From Candidatus Methylumidiphilus alinenensis (lineage in GTDB: Bacteria; Pseudomonadota; Gammaproteobacteria; Methylococcales; Methylococcaceae): 32,965 bases of DNA. Below, piece after piece: positions 7,709 to 15,605 of the stretch. The translations under genes and the position numbers were made by a program. The DNA is taken from contig QJPH01000331.1 in assembly GCA_003242955.1 (NCBI GenBank), forward strand, positions 1 to 32,965. Direction: 5' to 3'. Below the pieces are notes generated by a model. The model ran no database searches. It was not told where the DNA came from and saw only the letters and a list, made by a program, of their open reading frames with translations. The stretch's first letter is position 1; every line of letters starts with the position of its first letter.

Positions 7709-7793
7709 AAATTCTGATCCTATGACAGACAGGGAGACATTAACTTGCCTCTTGATCGTTCAAGACGGTATCAACTTTAGCATTCCAAAAATA

Positions 7794-7831
7794 AAAAAAG
7801 CGCCCGGTTTGTCAAAACCGGGCGCTTTTTT
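7794..7831. terminator. Bidirectional intrinsic terminator after nhaD
   Basis: Six A residues (7794-7799), an 11-bp stem GCGCCCGGTTT (7800-7810) paired with 7815-7825, a 4-base loop and six T residues (7826-7831) make a classic terminator for either strand. It abuts the nhaD stop codon. Confidence 0.92.
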
Positions 7832-9192
7832 CAGCCGTTAATCAACAGATGAACGACAATACTCGCGACGTAACCGACAACAATTGCCCATGTCCATTTC
7901 AAGTGGCTAAAGAAGGTATACATGCCGCGTGAAGTCCCCATCAGTGCGACGCCTGCGGCGGAGCCGATGGACAACATGGTTCCACCCACACCTGCGGTCA
8001 GGGTAACCAACATCCATTGGTAAAGCGGCATATCCGGGTTCATCTGCAACACGGCGAACATCACCGGTATGTTATCGACAATGGCGGACAACACACCAAT
8101 CAACACGTTAGCGGTAGTCGGTCCCAAGCCTTGGTACATTGCGGCGGAAGCCAGTTGCAAATAACCAATGAAGCCCAAGCCACCGACGGCGAAGATAACC
8201 CCAAAGAAGAACAGCAAAGTATCCCATTCGGAATCCTTGACATTCTGGTAGACATCAAACCGGTCGCCTTTGTAGCTGAAGACCATTTTCAAACGGTAGC
8301 CGTACATCATCAGATAACCCAAACCAACCATCATGCCCATGAACGGAGGCAGATGGAGGAACTGCTTGAAGCACACTGCTGTCGTGATGGTGAGGGCGAA
8401 CAATCCGGCAATGACCAAAGCACCCGGCTTGAGCACGACCTTTTCGTCTTCATCGTTAGGGATAGGCGCTTCATCAGGGATGGAAAAATGCATGATGGCC
8501 GCCGGGACCACAAAGTTCACCACGGAAGGGATGAATAACATGAAGAAATCAAAGAAATCAGCCTTGCCATCCTGCCACACCATTAGTGTGGTGATGTCGC
8601 CGAAGGGGCTGAAAGCACCGCCGGCATTGGCTGCACTCACTAGGTTGATAAACCCCAAGGCAACAAATTTAGGGCTGTTGGTACCCACCGCCATGACCAC
8701 CGCGCCGACCAGCAAAGCCGAGGTCAGGTTGTCGGCCACCGAGGACAGGAAGAACGTGATGATGCCGGTGATCCAGAACAGTTTGCGATAGCCGAAACGG
8801 CGGTTAATCAACCAAGCGCGCAAAGCCTCGAATACATTGCGTTCAGCCATGGCATTAATGTAAGTCATCGCCACCAACAGGAACAGCATCAACTCGGCAA
8901 ACTCCCCGAGGTTGTATTCAAAAACTTTATGGACTGTTTCCGCAGCGACGCCATTGGTGCTGGCCATCCAGGCGATCTGCGCCCAAATGATGCCGGCTGC
9001 CAAGATGACTGGCTTGGATTTGCGCATGTGGGTAAATTCTTCCGCCATTACCAAGGCATAGGCAATGATGAAGATCAAAACGCAGTACAAGCCGCGCTGT
9101 GAACCCGTCAAACCAAGAACCTCCATCTCCTCGGCCAAAGCCACGCCAGGTAGCGCTAACAGTAGCAATAAATAAGCAAGTTTGCGTAACAA
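7831..9192 (-). CDS. nhaD: Na+/H+ antiporter NhaD
   Basis: NhaD exchanges sodium (or lithium) for protons across the inner membrane and belongs to the ion-transporter superfamily with ArsB and CitM. The 453-residue protein starts with a signal-like segment (LLLLLALPGVALAEE) and has about 12 hydrophobic helices. Family landmarks include YALVMAEEFTHMRKSKPV, FFLSSVADNLTSALLVGAVV, SAANAGGAFSPFGDITTLMV and LSAIVDNIPVMFAVL. The duplicated hairpin motifs with D-N and N-A-G-G-A-F-S-P-G-D are typical of the fold. It is monocistronic, closed by the terminator at 7794-7831. The exact coupling ion cannot be read from sequence. Confidence 0.92.
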   Translation of the reverse strand: MLRKLAYLLLLLALPGVALAEEMEVLGLTGSQRGLYCVLIFIIAYALVMAEEFTHMRKSKPVILAAGIIWAQIAWMASTNGVAAETVHKVFEYNLGEFAELMLFLLVAMTYINAMAERNVFEALRAWLINRRFGYRKLFWITGIITFFLSSVADNLTSALLVGAVVMAVGTNSPKFVALGFINLVSAANAGGAFSPFGDITTLMVWQDGKADFFDFFMLFIPSVVNFVVPAAIMHFSIPDEAPIPNDEDEKVVLKPGALVIAGLFALTITTAVCFKQFLHLPPFMGMMVGLGYLMMYGYRLKMVFSYKGDRFDVYQNVKDSEWDTLLFFFGVIFAVGGLGFIGYLQLASAAMYQGLGPTTANVLIGVLSAIVDNIPVMFAVLQMNPDMPLYQWMLVTLTAGVGGTMLSIGSAAGVALMGTSRGMYTFFSHLKWTWAIVVGYVASIVVHLLING

Positions 9193-9294
9193 TTCCAGGC
9201 CCTCTCTCTAATTTAATTGAAAAAAACGATCACCCGACACTCCGCACGCTTCAAGCGACCCGGATAATGCCCCCCAGCCAAACAAAAATACTGA

Positions 9295-9324
9295 ATTATA
9301 GTGGAGAACGCCGGTCAAGATGAA
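9295..9324 (-). promoter_or_regulatory. Candidate nhaD promoter and about 95-nt leader
   Basis: A perfect TATAAT (9300-9295, reverse strand) has a weak -35 TTCATC 18 bases upstream; a better TTGACC lies only 12 bases away. Transcription from here would give a leader of about 95 nt before the ATG at 9192, with a small CGCTTGAAGCG hairpin and a run of T. Antiporter genes are sometimes under sodium or lithium riboswitches, but I cannot match a known motif. The rest of 9325-9537 shows nothing clear. Confidence 0.4.
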
Positions 9325-9537
9325 TAAAATTTCCGCTCCGGCTGTTACAATTACCCGCTGAGGGGGCAAAAAAAAACCGCCCTGGCGATCTTCGTTATTT
9401 ACTTTTCCCATATTTATAAAGTAAATTCCTAAGCATAGCAATTTTTTTCATTTCCGTTGCTTGTCCACTGCGTTCGTTGTTGCGAAGTCCCATCCGCATT
9501 TGCTTAACGCGTGCCAACGATTAATACAGAGTCGGCC

Positions 9538-11190
9538 ATGTACCAATACGACCAATACGACCAAACCCTAGTCAATGAACGGGTCGCCCAGTTCCGCGAC
9601 CAAACCCGGCGCTTTCTTGCCGGTGAGCTTAGCGAGGACCAGTTCCGTCCATTGCGCTTGATGAACGGACTTTACATCCAAACCCATGCACCGATGCTCA
9701 GAGTCGCCATTCCCTATGGCTTGCTTTCCTCCCGTCAGTTGCGCATGTTGGCCCATATTGCCAGAACGTATGACAAAGGGTATGGACACTTCACCACCCG
9801 CCAGAACATTCAGTACAACTGGCCTAGGCTGGAAGAGGTGCCCGAAATACTTGCCGATTTGGCCAGCGTGGAGATGCACGCCATCCAGACCAGCGGCAAT
9901 TGCATCCGCAACACGACTAGCGACCATTTGGCAGGGGTCTGTGTTGACGAATTGGAAGACCCACGGCCTTGGTGTGAAATCATTCGCCAATGGTCAACAT
10001 TACACCCGGAATTTGCCTTTTTGCCGCGTAAATTCAAAATCGCAGTCAGCGGTGCCGCTAAAGACCGTGCAGCCACCCAAGTCCACGACATCGGCCTGCA
10101 TTTGGTCAAAAACGAACAGGGCGAAACCGGCTTTGAGGTGCTAGTCGGTGGCGGACTAGGCCGCACACCCATTATCGGGCAGACCATACGGCCATTTCTG
10201 GAAAAGAAACACTTGCTTTCCTATTTGGAAGCAATTTTGCGCATTTATAATTTATTCGGTCGTCGCGATAACAAGTACAAAGCGCGCATCAAAATTCTGC
10301 TGAAAGAAACCGGGGTTGAACAATTTACCCAACTAGTCGAGGAAGAATGGTCACAGATACGCAATGGATTGGAACTGGACGAAAGGGAAATCGAGCGGGT
10401 AAAGTCATTCTTCACTTCGCCCGATTATGACCCTAACGCTGCCGCCGACAAGAGTTTTCAAGCCACGCTAAGCGGCAATCCGGCTTTTTCAGCCTGGGTT
10501 CGCGTCAACACCGTGGAGAATAAGAGTCCCGGCTACCGCGCTGCTTTTGTATCACTGAAAGCCCAAGGAATCGCCCCCGGAGACATGACCGATGCGCAAA
10601 TGGACATCGTCGCCGACCTAGCCGACCGTTTCAGCTTTGGCGAGTTGCGCGTGACTCATACGCAGAACCTGTTGCTGGCGGATGTGAAGCAAGCTGATTT
10701 GTACGAACTCTGGCAACGTTTGGACGAAGCCAATTTAGCCACCGCCAATATTGGCAAGGCTACGGACATTATCTGCTGCCCCGGCTTGGATTTCTGCTCG
10801 TTAGCCAATTCCAGTTCGATCCCGGTCGCCTTGGAAATCGCCACCCGCCTTGAGGATGTCGATTACCTCTATGATTTGGGCGATATCCGCATTAACATTT
10901 CCGGCTGCATGAACGGTTGCGGACACCATACCGTAGGCCATATCGGCATTCTCGGCGTCGATAAGAAGGGCGAGGAATGGTTCCAACTCACCTTGGGAGG
11001 CTCCTCCTCGAATGATGCCAGCTTAGGCGAGCGACTTGGCCCTTCCGTACCCAAAGCCGAAGTGGCCAGTGTGGTGGATGGCATTTTGAAAACCTATGTC
11101 GAGTTGCGCGAAGGCCAAGAATCCTTCCTCGACACCGTGAGACGCACCGGCATCGCCCCCTTTCAGGAGAAAGTCTATGCAAATCATTAA
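9538..11190 (+). CDS. cysI: Nitrite/sulfite reductase siroheme hemoprotein (CysI-like)
   Basis: The enzyme uses siroheme and a 4Fe-4S cluster for six-electron reduction, most likely of sulfite to sulfide in sulfur assimilation. From the ATG at 9538 it is 550 residues. The cluster cysteines are visible as C414-x5-C420 (CPGLDFC) and C457-x3-C461 (GCMNGCG). The substrate-side motif HFTTRQNIQYNWPRLEEVPE and the TSGNCIRNTTSDHLAGV segment are also present. A GTG at 9511 is possible but lacks a ribosome site. It overlaps DUF934 by 14 bases, the arrangement common in Pseudomonas-like genomes where DUF934 accompanies sulfite reductase. No cysH is in the window. A nitrite reductase role cannot be excluded by sequence alone. 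Confidence 0.88.
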   Translation: MYQYDQYDQTLVNERVAQFRDQTRRFLAGELSEDQFRPLRLMNGLYIQTHAPMLRVAIPYGLLSSRQLRMLAHIARTYDKGYGHFTTRQNIQYNWPRLEEVPEILADLASVEMHAIQTSGNCIRNTTSDHLAGVCVDELEDPRPWCEIIRQWSTLHPEFAFLPRKFKIAVSGAAKDRAATQVHDIGLHLVKNEQGETGFEVLVGGGLGRTPIIGQTIRPFLEKKHLLSYLEAILRIYNLFGRRDNKYKARIKILLKETGVEQFTQLVEEEWSQIRNGLELDEREIERVKSFFTSPDYDPNAAADKSFQATLSGNPAFSAWVRVNTVENKSPGYRAAFVSLKAQGIAPGDMTDAQMDIVADLADRFSFGELRVTHTQNLLLADVKQADLYELWQRLDEANLATANIGKATDIICCPGLDFCSLANSSSIPVALEIATRLEDVDYLYDLGDIRINISGCMNGCGHHTVGHIGILGVDKKGEEWFQLTLGGSSSNDASLGERLGPSVPKAEVASVVDGILKTYVELREGQESFLDTVRRTGIAPFQEKVYANH

Positions 11191-11662
11191 AGACGGAAAA
11201 ATCATCAACGATGATACACGGCATCTGGCCGACGATGAGCCACCGACGGGGGGCCGGTTTACGGTTTCCTTTGCCCGTTGGCAAACAGAAAGGGAAAACC
11301 TACGGCAAGCTGAAGGAACAGTCGGCGTTCGTTTGAAGGGTGGCGATGAATTGGCTTCCATCGCCCTCGACCTGCCCCGCCTGGAACCCGTCGTCGTCGA
11401 ATTCCCTACCCTGGCCGATGGCAGGGCCTTTTCTTTGGCCCGTTTGTTGCGGGAACGCTTCGGCTATGCCGGGGAAATCCGCGCGCATGGGGATTTCATC
11501 CGCGACCAGGTTTATTTTCTCGCCCGCGTCGGTGTCAATGCCTTTGAGCCAGTAGAGGGGACGGACTTGGAAAAACTATTACCGGCACTGAAGGATTTCA
11601 GTGTCAACTACCAAGCTGCGGCGGATAATGTAGAACTAGTCTACCAAAAGCGTGGCAAGTGA
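11177..11662 (+). CDS. DUF934 protein linked to sulfite reduction
   Basis: The 161-residue protein begins MQIIKDGKIINDDTRHLADD and carries the DUF934 core: LEPVVVEFPTLADGRAFSLA, LLRERFGYAGEIRAHGDFIR, QVYFLARVGVNAFE. It starts inside the 3' end of the reductase gene, which indicates coupling. DUF934 proteins are almost always beside sulfite reductase genes and are thought to help electron supply or assembly. The biochemical role is not known. After its stop the GC content falls sharply, marking the start of a foreign block. Confidence 0.9.
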   Translation: MQIIKDGKIINDDTRHLADDEPPTGGRFTVSFARWQTERENLRQAEGTVGVRLKGGDELASIALDLPRLEPVVVEFPTLADGRAFSLARLLRERFGYAGEIRAHGDFIRDQVYFLARVGVNAFEPVEGTDLEKLLPALKDFSVNYQAAADNVELVYQKRGK

Positions 11663-11753
11663 TATTGATGGCTGGGAAACTGGCGACTTTCCGCTCGCTC
11701 CCAAGCTCCAGATATCATCGTTGGGCTTTATGTTATGAAAAATGGAGATTATT

Positions 11754-12551
11754 GTGATTTTATCCATTGAAGAAGTTGAGAAAGCACTTGATCTAATCCC
11801 TAAAGTTTTGAAGATTGTTTTCCAATTTGCAATAGCTGTTGGTACAATAATAGTTATTCTTTATGCAGGTCGAGTTGGGTATTACCCGTCCTGACTTACA
11901 TTTGGCGATACTCTTCTGTTTATTGCAGTTGCAATAAGTTTTGGTTTTTCTTATACATTGGTTGTCTTTATTCTTTTTTGTACCTCTGATGTATTACTTA
12001 GTTTTATAACCTCTTGTTTACAAATTTTTAACACAAATCATAAAATTGACGTAAATACATCATTAAAAGTAGGTATTTTATTTTTTGGTATAATAGGAAT
12101 TGCGTTAATTATTTATAGCTTTTTCAGTAATAGAGAAACATTTTTTGGCTTATTAGTGTCTGTACCTCTTATGAGTTGTTTTTTATATATTTACAACACG
12201 TTTAGAATTGAAAAATTAGATACTGATGAGATTAAAAGGGATAAATCTAAAATGCAAATCATTTTTGCTTTGCTTATTTACATTATTCCTCTTGTTGTTG
12301 GAAAATTTCAAGGAAGTGCTATTGATCAAGCCATGCGACTTATTGGCGTTCGTAATGACAATGCTACTGTTCAATTTGATAATGATTATCAACTTTTTAT
12401 TGAAGAAATAACAAAAACTAAAGATAAAAAAATGTACTCTGTAAAGATTTTATTTCAAGGCTTAGGGTCGAGTAATGTATTGGAATACGAAAATATAAGG
12501 CTTGTTGTTCCTAGCACTAGTTATCGTATGGCTTATGAGAACAAGCATTAA
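11754..12551 (+). pseudogene. Membrane protein gene split by an in-frame TGA
   Basis: GTG at 11754 follows GGAG with 7-base spacing and opens a frame VILSIEEVEKALDLIPKVLK with a hydrophobic helix. It reaches GRVGYYPS and then a TGA at 11892-11894. The same frame continues without another stop to 12551 (FGDTLLFIAVAISFGFSY and on), with four or five further membrane helices and a soluble C-terminal domain (MYSVKILFQGLGSSNVLEYE). Without the TGA it would be about 265 residues. A Trp-to-stop change is the simplest reading. A TTG or internal start near 11958 could give a shorter product. I do not recognise the family. The region is AT-rich compared with the neighbours. Confidence 0.55.
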
Positions 12552-12647
12552 CAATTTAGCCAACGCAGCAAGGCATTGTTCTATATACTGTTAAGCGAAT
12601 TGCACCGTAATATGGAGCAAAAGCTATACAATTCCGGCTTGTTCTCA

Positions 12648-12733
12648 CAGCGCGGCAGCCCAACCCGGTGCTAAAGGAGAGAGCGTGTTTACGCTTTGGC
12701 CTGTTTTTCCCCAGTCCCGCCCACGCCCCTTTG
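12648..12733. repeat. Diverged flanking repeat, copy A
   Basis: This stretch shares GCGCGGCAG, CCAACCCG, TTACGCTTTG, GTCCGCCCA/GTCCCGCCCA and CCCTT blocks, in the same order and spacing, with 15009-15094. It lies 97 bases after the stop of the upstream gene, as copy B does. Between it and the next gene is the phrase GAAGTCTGACCCCATT, often seen near REP-associated elements. The region 12552-12812 has no gene. Confidence 0.6.
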
Positions 12734-12812
12734 CTCGGGAAATGGTGCTTTCAATCAATGAAGTCTGACCCCATTGGTTTTTTCCAATTCTAAAGTATTA
12801 GGGCTTAGTTAT

Positions 12813-13511
12813 ATGATTTCAATATCCACGAAACAAGTTGAATTGTTTGATCAAGCAATAGGTATACGTTTCGTTGATAAACTTTTGGCTTTGTTGCGTG
12901 AGGAGTTCCCAGTTTGCTTTAGGGGTCTTCCCGATTTTGTCTGTAAAACAATGGTTGTCAATGGAATACAGGCTTCTTTGCGATGTGGGTTTACATTGCA
13001 ATCTTATATCGGTGGTTTTGTCGCGCTTCAATGCAATTCATCACCAGATTTTTTCTTGCACCCTACAATCGCCAAAACACTCGCCATCAGTAACAGGGAA
13101 AAATTAAAATATCATTACTTAATGAACAATGTGCCTAAACCCATTTGGAATGAGATTAAATTGTCTACTAATCCAATGGCTTGGTTTAACAATAACAATA
13201 ATAATCAAGCAATAGCAAGGTTGTCATATCATGTATGTTCCGTGTTTCCAAAGATTACTAATATTCAATCGGAAGCGCAGTTATTTTTGTTATTTACTAT
13301 AGCAAAAGAAAAAGCTGCTCGCTATGGAGTAAACTGGGAAGAAGGAATAGCAATATTTGCTGTAGCACTTGCTTTATACGGTTCTCGCTTGGATGAAATA
13401 AATGGACCTACATGGTCCAAGAAAGTATTTTTTCCCTCACGTTTGTCGCCAGAAAAAATTTCAAATTTATTGCGTCTTCGAATCTTACTAGATACAGATA
13501 AAATAATTTAA
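12813..13511 (+). CDS. Accessory protein of a polymorphic toxin (T6SS-type) module
   Basis: From the ATG at 12813 the 232-residue protein starts MISISTKQVELFDQAIGIRF and VDKLLALLREEFP. It ends with the pattern KEKAARYGVNWEEGIAIFAV followed by ALALYGSRLDE. That layout (ISxxQ-x-FxxA--FV--L---L---FP, later A--YGI--E--I--F--L---G) recurs in small proteins encoded just before type VI secretion or Rhs-type toxins. It probably acts as adaptor or chaperone. The middle is Asn-rich (NNNNNNQ). It is followed 8 bases later by the toxin gene with a good AAGGA site. No secretion genes are in the window. Function is inferred from pattern and neighbours. Confidence 0.5.
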   Translation: MISISTKQVELFDQAIGIRFVDKLLALLREEFPVCFRGLPDFVCKTMVVNGIQASLRCGFTLQSYIGGFVALQCNSSPDFFLHPTIAKTLAISNREKLKYHYLMNNVPKPIWNEIKLSTNPMAWFNNNNNNQAIARLSYHVCSVFPKITNIQSEAQLFLLFTIAKEKAARYGVNWEEGIAIFAVALALYGSRLDEINGPTWSKKVFFPSRLSPEKISNLLRLRILLDTDKII

Positions 13512-13519
13512 GGAAAAAC

Positions 13520-14464
13520 ATGGATTGGAATTCTATAGCTGATAAACTGTCCACAGTTGATAATTTTGAGCAGGCAGCAGAGGATGGATTTGTTGAAGGT
13601 GGCAAGTCCATGGTGGACGGTCTTGGGCAACTGGCTGAAGGCATTGGTAAATTTGGGATCGATCAAGGATACCGTGACAAAGTATTCGACAGGGCAAGTG
13701 ATTTGGCTACAAGTTCCGTTAATTTTGCTTCTCAAGTTTTGAAAGATCCTTATGGTACTTTCGAATCCATCGGTAATGGAACGCAAAATGTTTTAGATGA
13801 AGTGAGTGATCGTTATGTCGCGGCAAGAGATGCTGCTGAGGCATCGGGAAAGTTGGCAGAATTTTATGGGAACATGATAGGACGCGGTGCGTTTGAAGTG
13901 GGTAGCGCTGTGGTTCCCATCGGAAAACTAGGAACACTTGGCAAAGCTGGCGAAGCTATTGAAGATACTGAGAAACTCGCAAACTTGGGGAAGACAACTG
14001 AAAGTGCAACTAAAGTTGCATCGGAACTGCCAGAGAGGGAACTTAGTTCTATAGTTGCTTGCCCGAACTTCAAAGTAACCAGTAATGGCGCGATACTAAA
14101 GCCAAACCCAAATAAAACTACAACAGTTCTTGGGAGATTCAATACCGATATGGATCGAATCATTAATAACGAACTGAAAATGCCAAAAAATACTGATTTT
14201 GGCCCTAAACAAGGTGGGTTCAATGCGCTTAACGTACCTGATGATATGTATAAAAATCCTACTCAATTTTGGGATGAAATAAATAAACCGTTTTTAGAAA
14301 AAGCAATTCAGCGAGGCGATGATATTTTGATGGCATCCGACCCCACGGCAGCTAGTAACCTTTTTAATGCAGATGGCTCATTAACTGGTTTTGGGCGTGA
14401 AGTTGAGCATTTATATAAAAATGGATTTCAATATGACCAAATTACAAAATCAATGATTAAATAA
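13520..14464 (+). CDS. Polymorphic toxin with pre-toxin region and C-terminal toxin domain
   Basis: The 314-residue protein has an N-terminal helical part rich in Gly and Ala (about residues 1-110), then a hydrophobic pre-toxin-like segment (NMIGRGAFEVGSAVVPIGK, about 117-137). From about residue 200 there is a compact C-terminal domain: VLGRFNTDMDRIINNELKM, FWDEINKPFLEKAIQRGDD, GFGREVEHLYKNGFQYD. The pattern FW-x-x-I/Y-N-K-x-F-L-x-x-A-I-x-R-G-D is one I associate with C-terminal domains of bacterial contact toxins, but I cannot name the activity. No PAAR, VgrG or signal peptide is seen, so delivery would depend on genes elsewhere. The small gene downstream is the expected immunity gene. Confidence 0.6.
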   Translation: MDWNSIADKLSTVDNFEQAAEDGFVEGGKSMVDGLGQLAEGIGKFGIDQGYRDKVFDRASDLATSSVNFASQVLKDPYGTFESIGNGTQNVLDEVSDRYVAARDAAEASGKLAEFYGNMIGRGAFEVGSAVVPIGKLGTLGKAGEAIEDTEKLANLGKTTESATKVASELPERELSSIVACPNFKVTSNGAILKPNPNKTTTVLGRFNTDMDRIINNELKMPKNTDFGPKQGGFNALNVPDDMYKNPTQFWDEINKPFLEKAIQRGDDILMASDPTAASNLFNADGSLTGFGREVEHLYKNGFQYDQITKSMIK

Positions 14465-14480
14465 TTTGCGAGACAATAAA

Positions 14481-14912
14481 ATGAACTGGATTGCACCTTA
14501 CAGAAACCACATTATGAAACATTTAAAATACCTTGAAGAAAATTCATTTTCATTGATAGGGGAAGATGATTTTTCTCTGACTTTTAATGATGGCAATATT
14601 TTACTTGTTTTCACTGTGGAGCGGTATTCTGATTCGCTTAGTGTATGGGTAGAATACTTGGGAAACAACCCTGTAGATGATAATAAATATAGGCTTGACA
14701 TCATCATGCGTTTATATTTACAAAAAGATATGAGAGATGCTTTCAATGGAACTTCTGACGAAGACAAGGCTCGTTTGGTAAAAAATTACGTTGACTTTGT
14801 GTTAAACAACAAGGCACAACTATTTGGTAAGTTATTTCCACTTGCAAAGGAATATCATGAGTTCAACAAAAAAATTGCCCTTAGCGCACTTGAGAGGTTT
14901 GCAAAAAAATAA
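14481..14912 (+). CDS. Probable cognate immunity protein
   Basis: The ATG at 14481, preceded by GCGAGA, gives 143 residues (MNWIAPYRNHIMKHLKYLEE, then FSLTFNDGNILLVFTVERYS). Its start is 17 bases after the toxin stop, and its AT-rich composition matches the toxin. Size, lack of signal peptide or membrane segment, and position are those of a cytoplasmic immunity protein. An upstream TTG at 14466 has no ribosome site. I do not recognise a named immunity family. Confidence 0.5.
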   Translation: MNWIAPYRNHIMKHLKYLEENSFSLIGEDDFSLTFNDGNILLVFTVERYSDSLSVWVEYLGNNPVDDNKYRLDIIMRLYLQKDMRDAFNGTSDEDKARLVKNYVDFVLNNKAQLFGKLFPLAKEYHEFNKKIALSALERFAKK

Positions 14913-15008
14913 GAATAACTTGGGGCAGACAGGTAGGTCATTCAACGGCACTATCGTTACCCGACAAATGAATAAGGGCAAAATCCATGCAGCCCAGCCA
15001 TCATCTCT

Positions 15009-15094
15009 CGGCGCGGCAGACCAACCCGCCGACCAAGTGGACGCAGGGTTACGCTTTGAAGTGTTTACCTAGTTTAGTCCGCCCATGTCCCTTA
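15009..15094. repeat. Diverged flanking repeat, copy B
   Basis: Homologous to 12648-12733. It contains CCAACCCGCCGACCAAGTGG and, further on, GTCCCTTAGTTTAG, which can partly pair. The shape is reminiscent of integron attC sites, but a proper GTTRRRY core is not evident. It closes the AT-rich toxin block. Confidence 0.55.
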
Positions 15095-15102
15095 GTTTAG
15101 TC

Positions 15103-15169
15103 GGTATACACAAGTGTTGGTGTGCGACCGGGATGACGGTTTTTTCGGCTTTGCTGGTCTTGTGTATAA
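15103..15169. repeat. Inverted repeat upstream of copC
   Basis: TATACACAAG (15103-15112) and CTTGTGTATA (15160-15169) are exact inverted repeats 47 bases apart, ending about 50 bases before the copC start. They could be ends of a small element or a spread operator. No metal-regulator box is recognised. Confidence 0.45.
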
Positions 15170-15221
15170 CGATGATCCCTGGAGCTTGGGAACCATTACA
15201 AACATATTAAAAGGCTTTCAT

Positions 15222-15599
15222 ATGATTCAATTCTTGTATTCCAAACCTTGGCAATTTTTGCTGCTAGGGCTGCTATTGGTTGTTTCCACGGAAATTTCCG
15301 CCCACGCGGTGGTCACAGAATCGTCCTTAAAGCACCACCCCATTGAAATCAACCATCCCACCGAAGTGGTTTTGCATTTCAATGCGGGGGTGGAACTGGC
15401 CCTTTCCAAAGTGTTTCTGGTCAGTAAAGGCGATGTTTTCCACCCTTTGGAAATCACCAAGGGCAAGAAGCCCGGACAAGTGCTGATACAAATTCCCGCA
15501 TTGGAAGAAGGCGATTATGCCATCAAATATAAAGTCTTCGCCGCCGATGGTCATTTAACCGAAGACGTCATCCGTTTCAAAGTTTCAGCACAGCGGTAA
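15222..15599 (+). CDS. copC: Periplasmic copper-binding protein CopC
   Basis: The 125-residue precursor has a hydrophobic signal peptide with likely cleavage after ISA (residue 27). This places a histidine (HAVVTESS) at the mature N-terminus, the first ligand of the Cu(II) site in CopC proteins. The Asp and His ligands appear in VFAADGHLTEDVIRF. The Met-rich Cu(I) loop of some CopC proteins is missing, so it is probably a Cu(II)-only form. An upstream TTG at 15114 would bury the signal peptide and is rejected. copD starts 6 bases after its stop, so they form an operon for copper import or tolerance. Confidence 0.88.
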   Translation: MIQFLYSKPWQFLLLGLLLVVSTEISAHAVVTESSLKHHPIEINHPTEVVLHFNAGVELALSKVFLVSKGDVFHPLEITKGKKPGQVLIQIPALEEGDYAIKYKVFAADGHLTEDVIRFKVSAQR

Positions 15600-15605
15600 A
15601 TCATT

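Noticed and set aside
8017-8538. Forward frame of 173 codons opposite nhaD
   Set aside because: It is an antisense shadow of a well-supported gene, rich in His from the complementary hydrophobic codons.
9208-9441. Reverse-strand 77-codon gene upstream of nhaD
   Set aside because: It covers the likely promoter and leader of nhaD and has no recognisable domain.
11892-11894. TGA as selenocysteine
   Set aside because: The position is at a membrane-helix boundary with no redox motif and no evident SECIS hairpin; a nonsense change is simpler.
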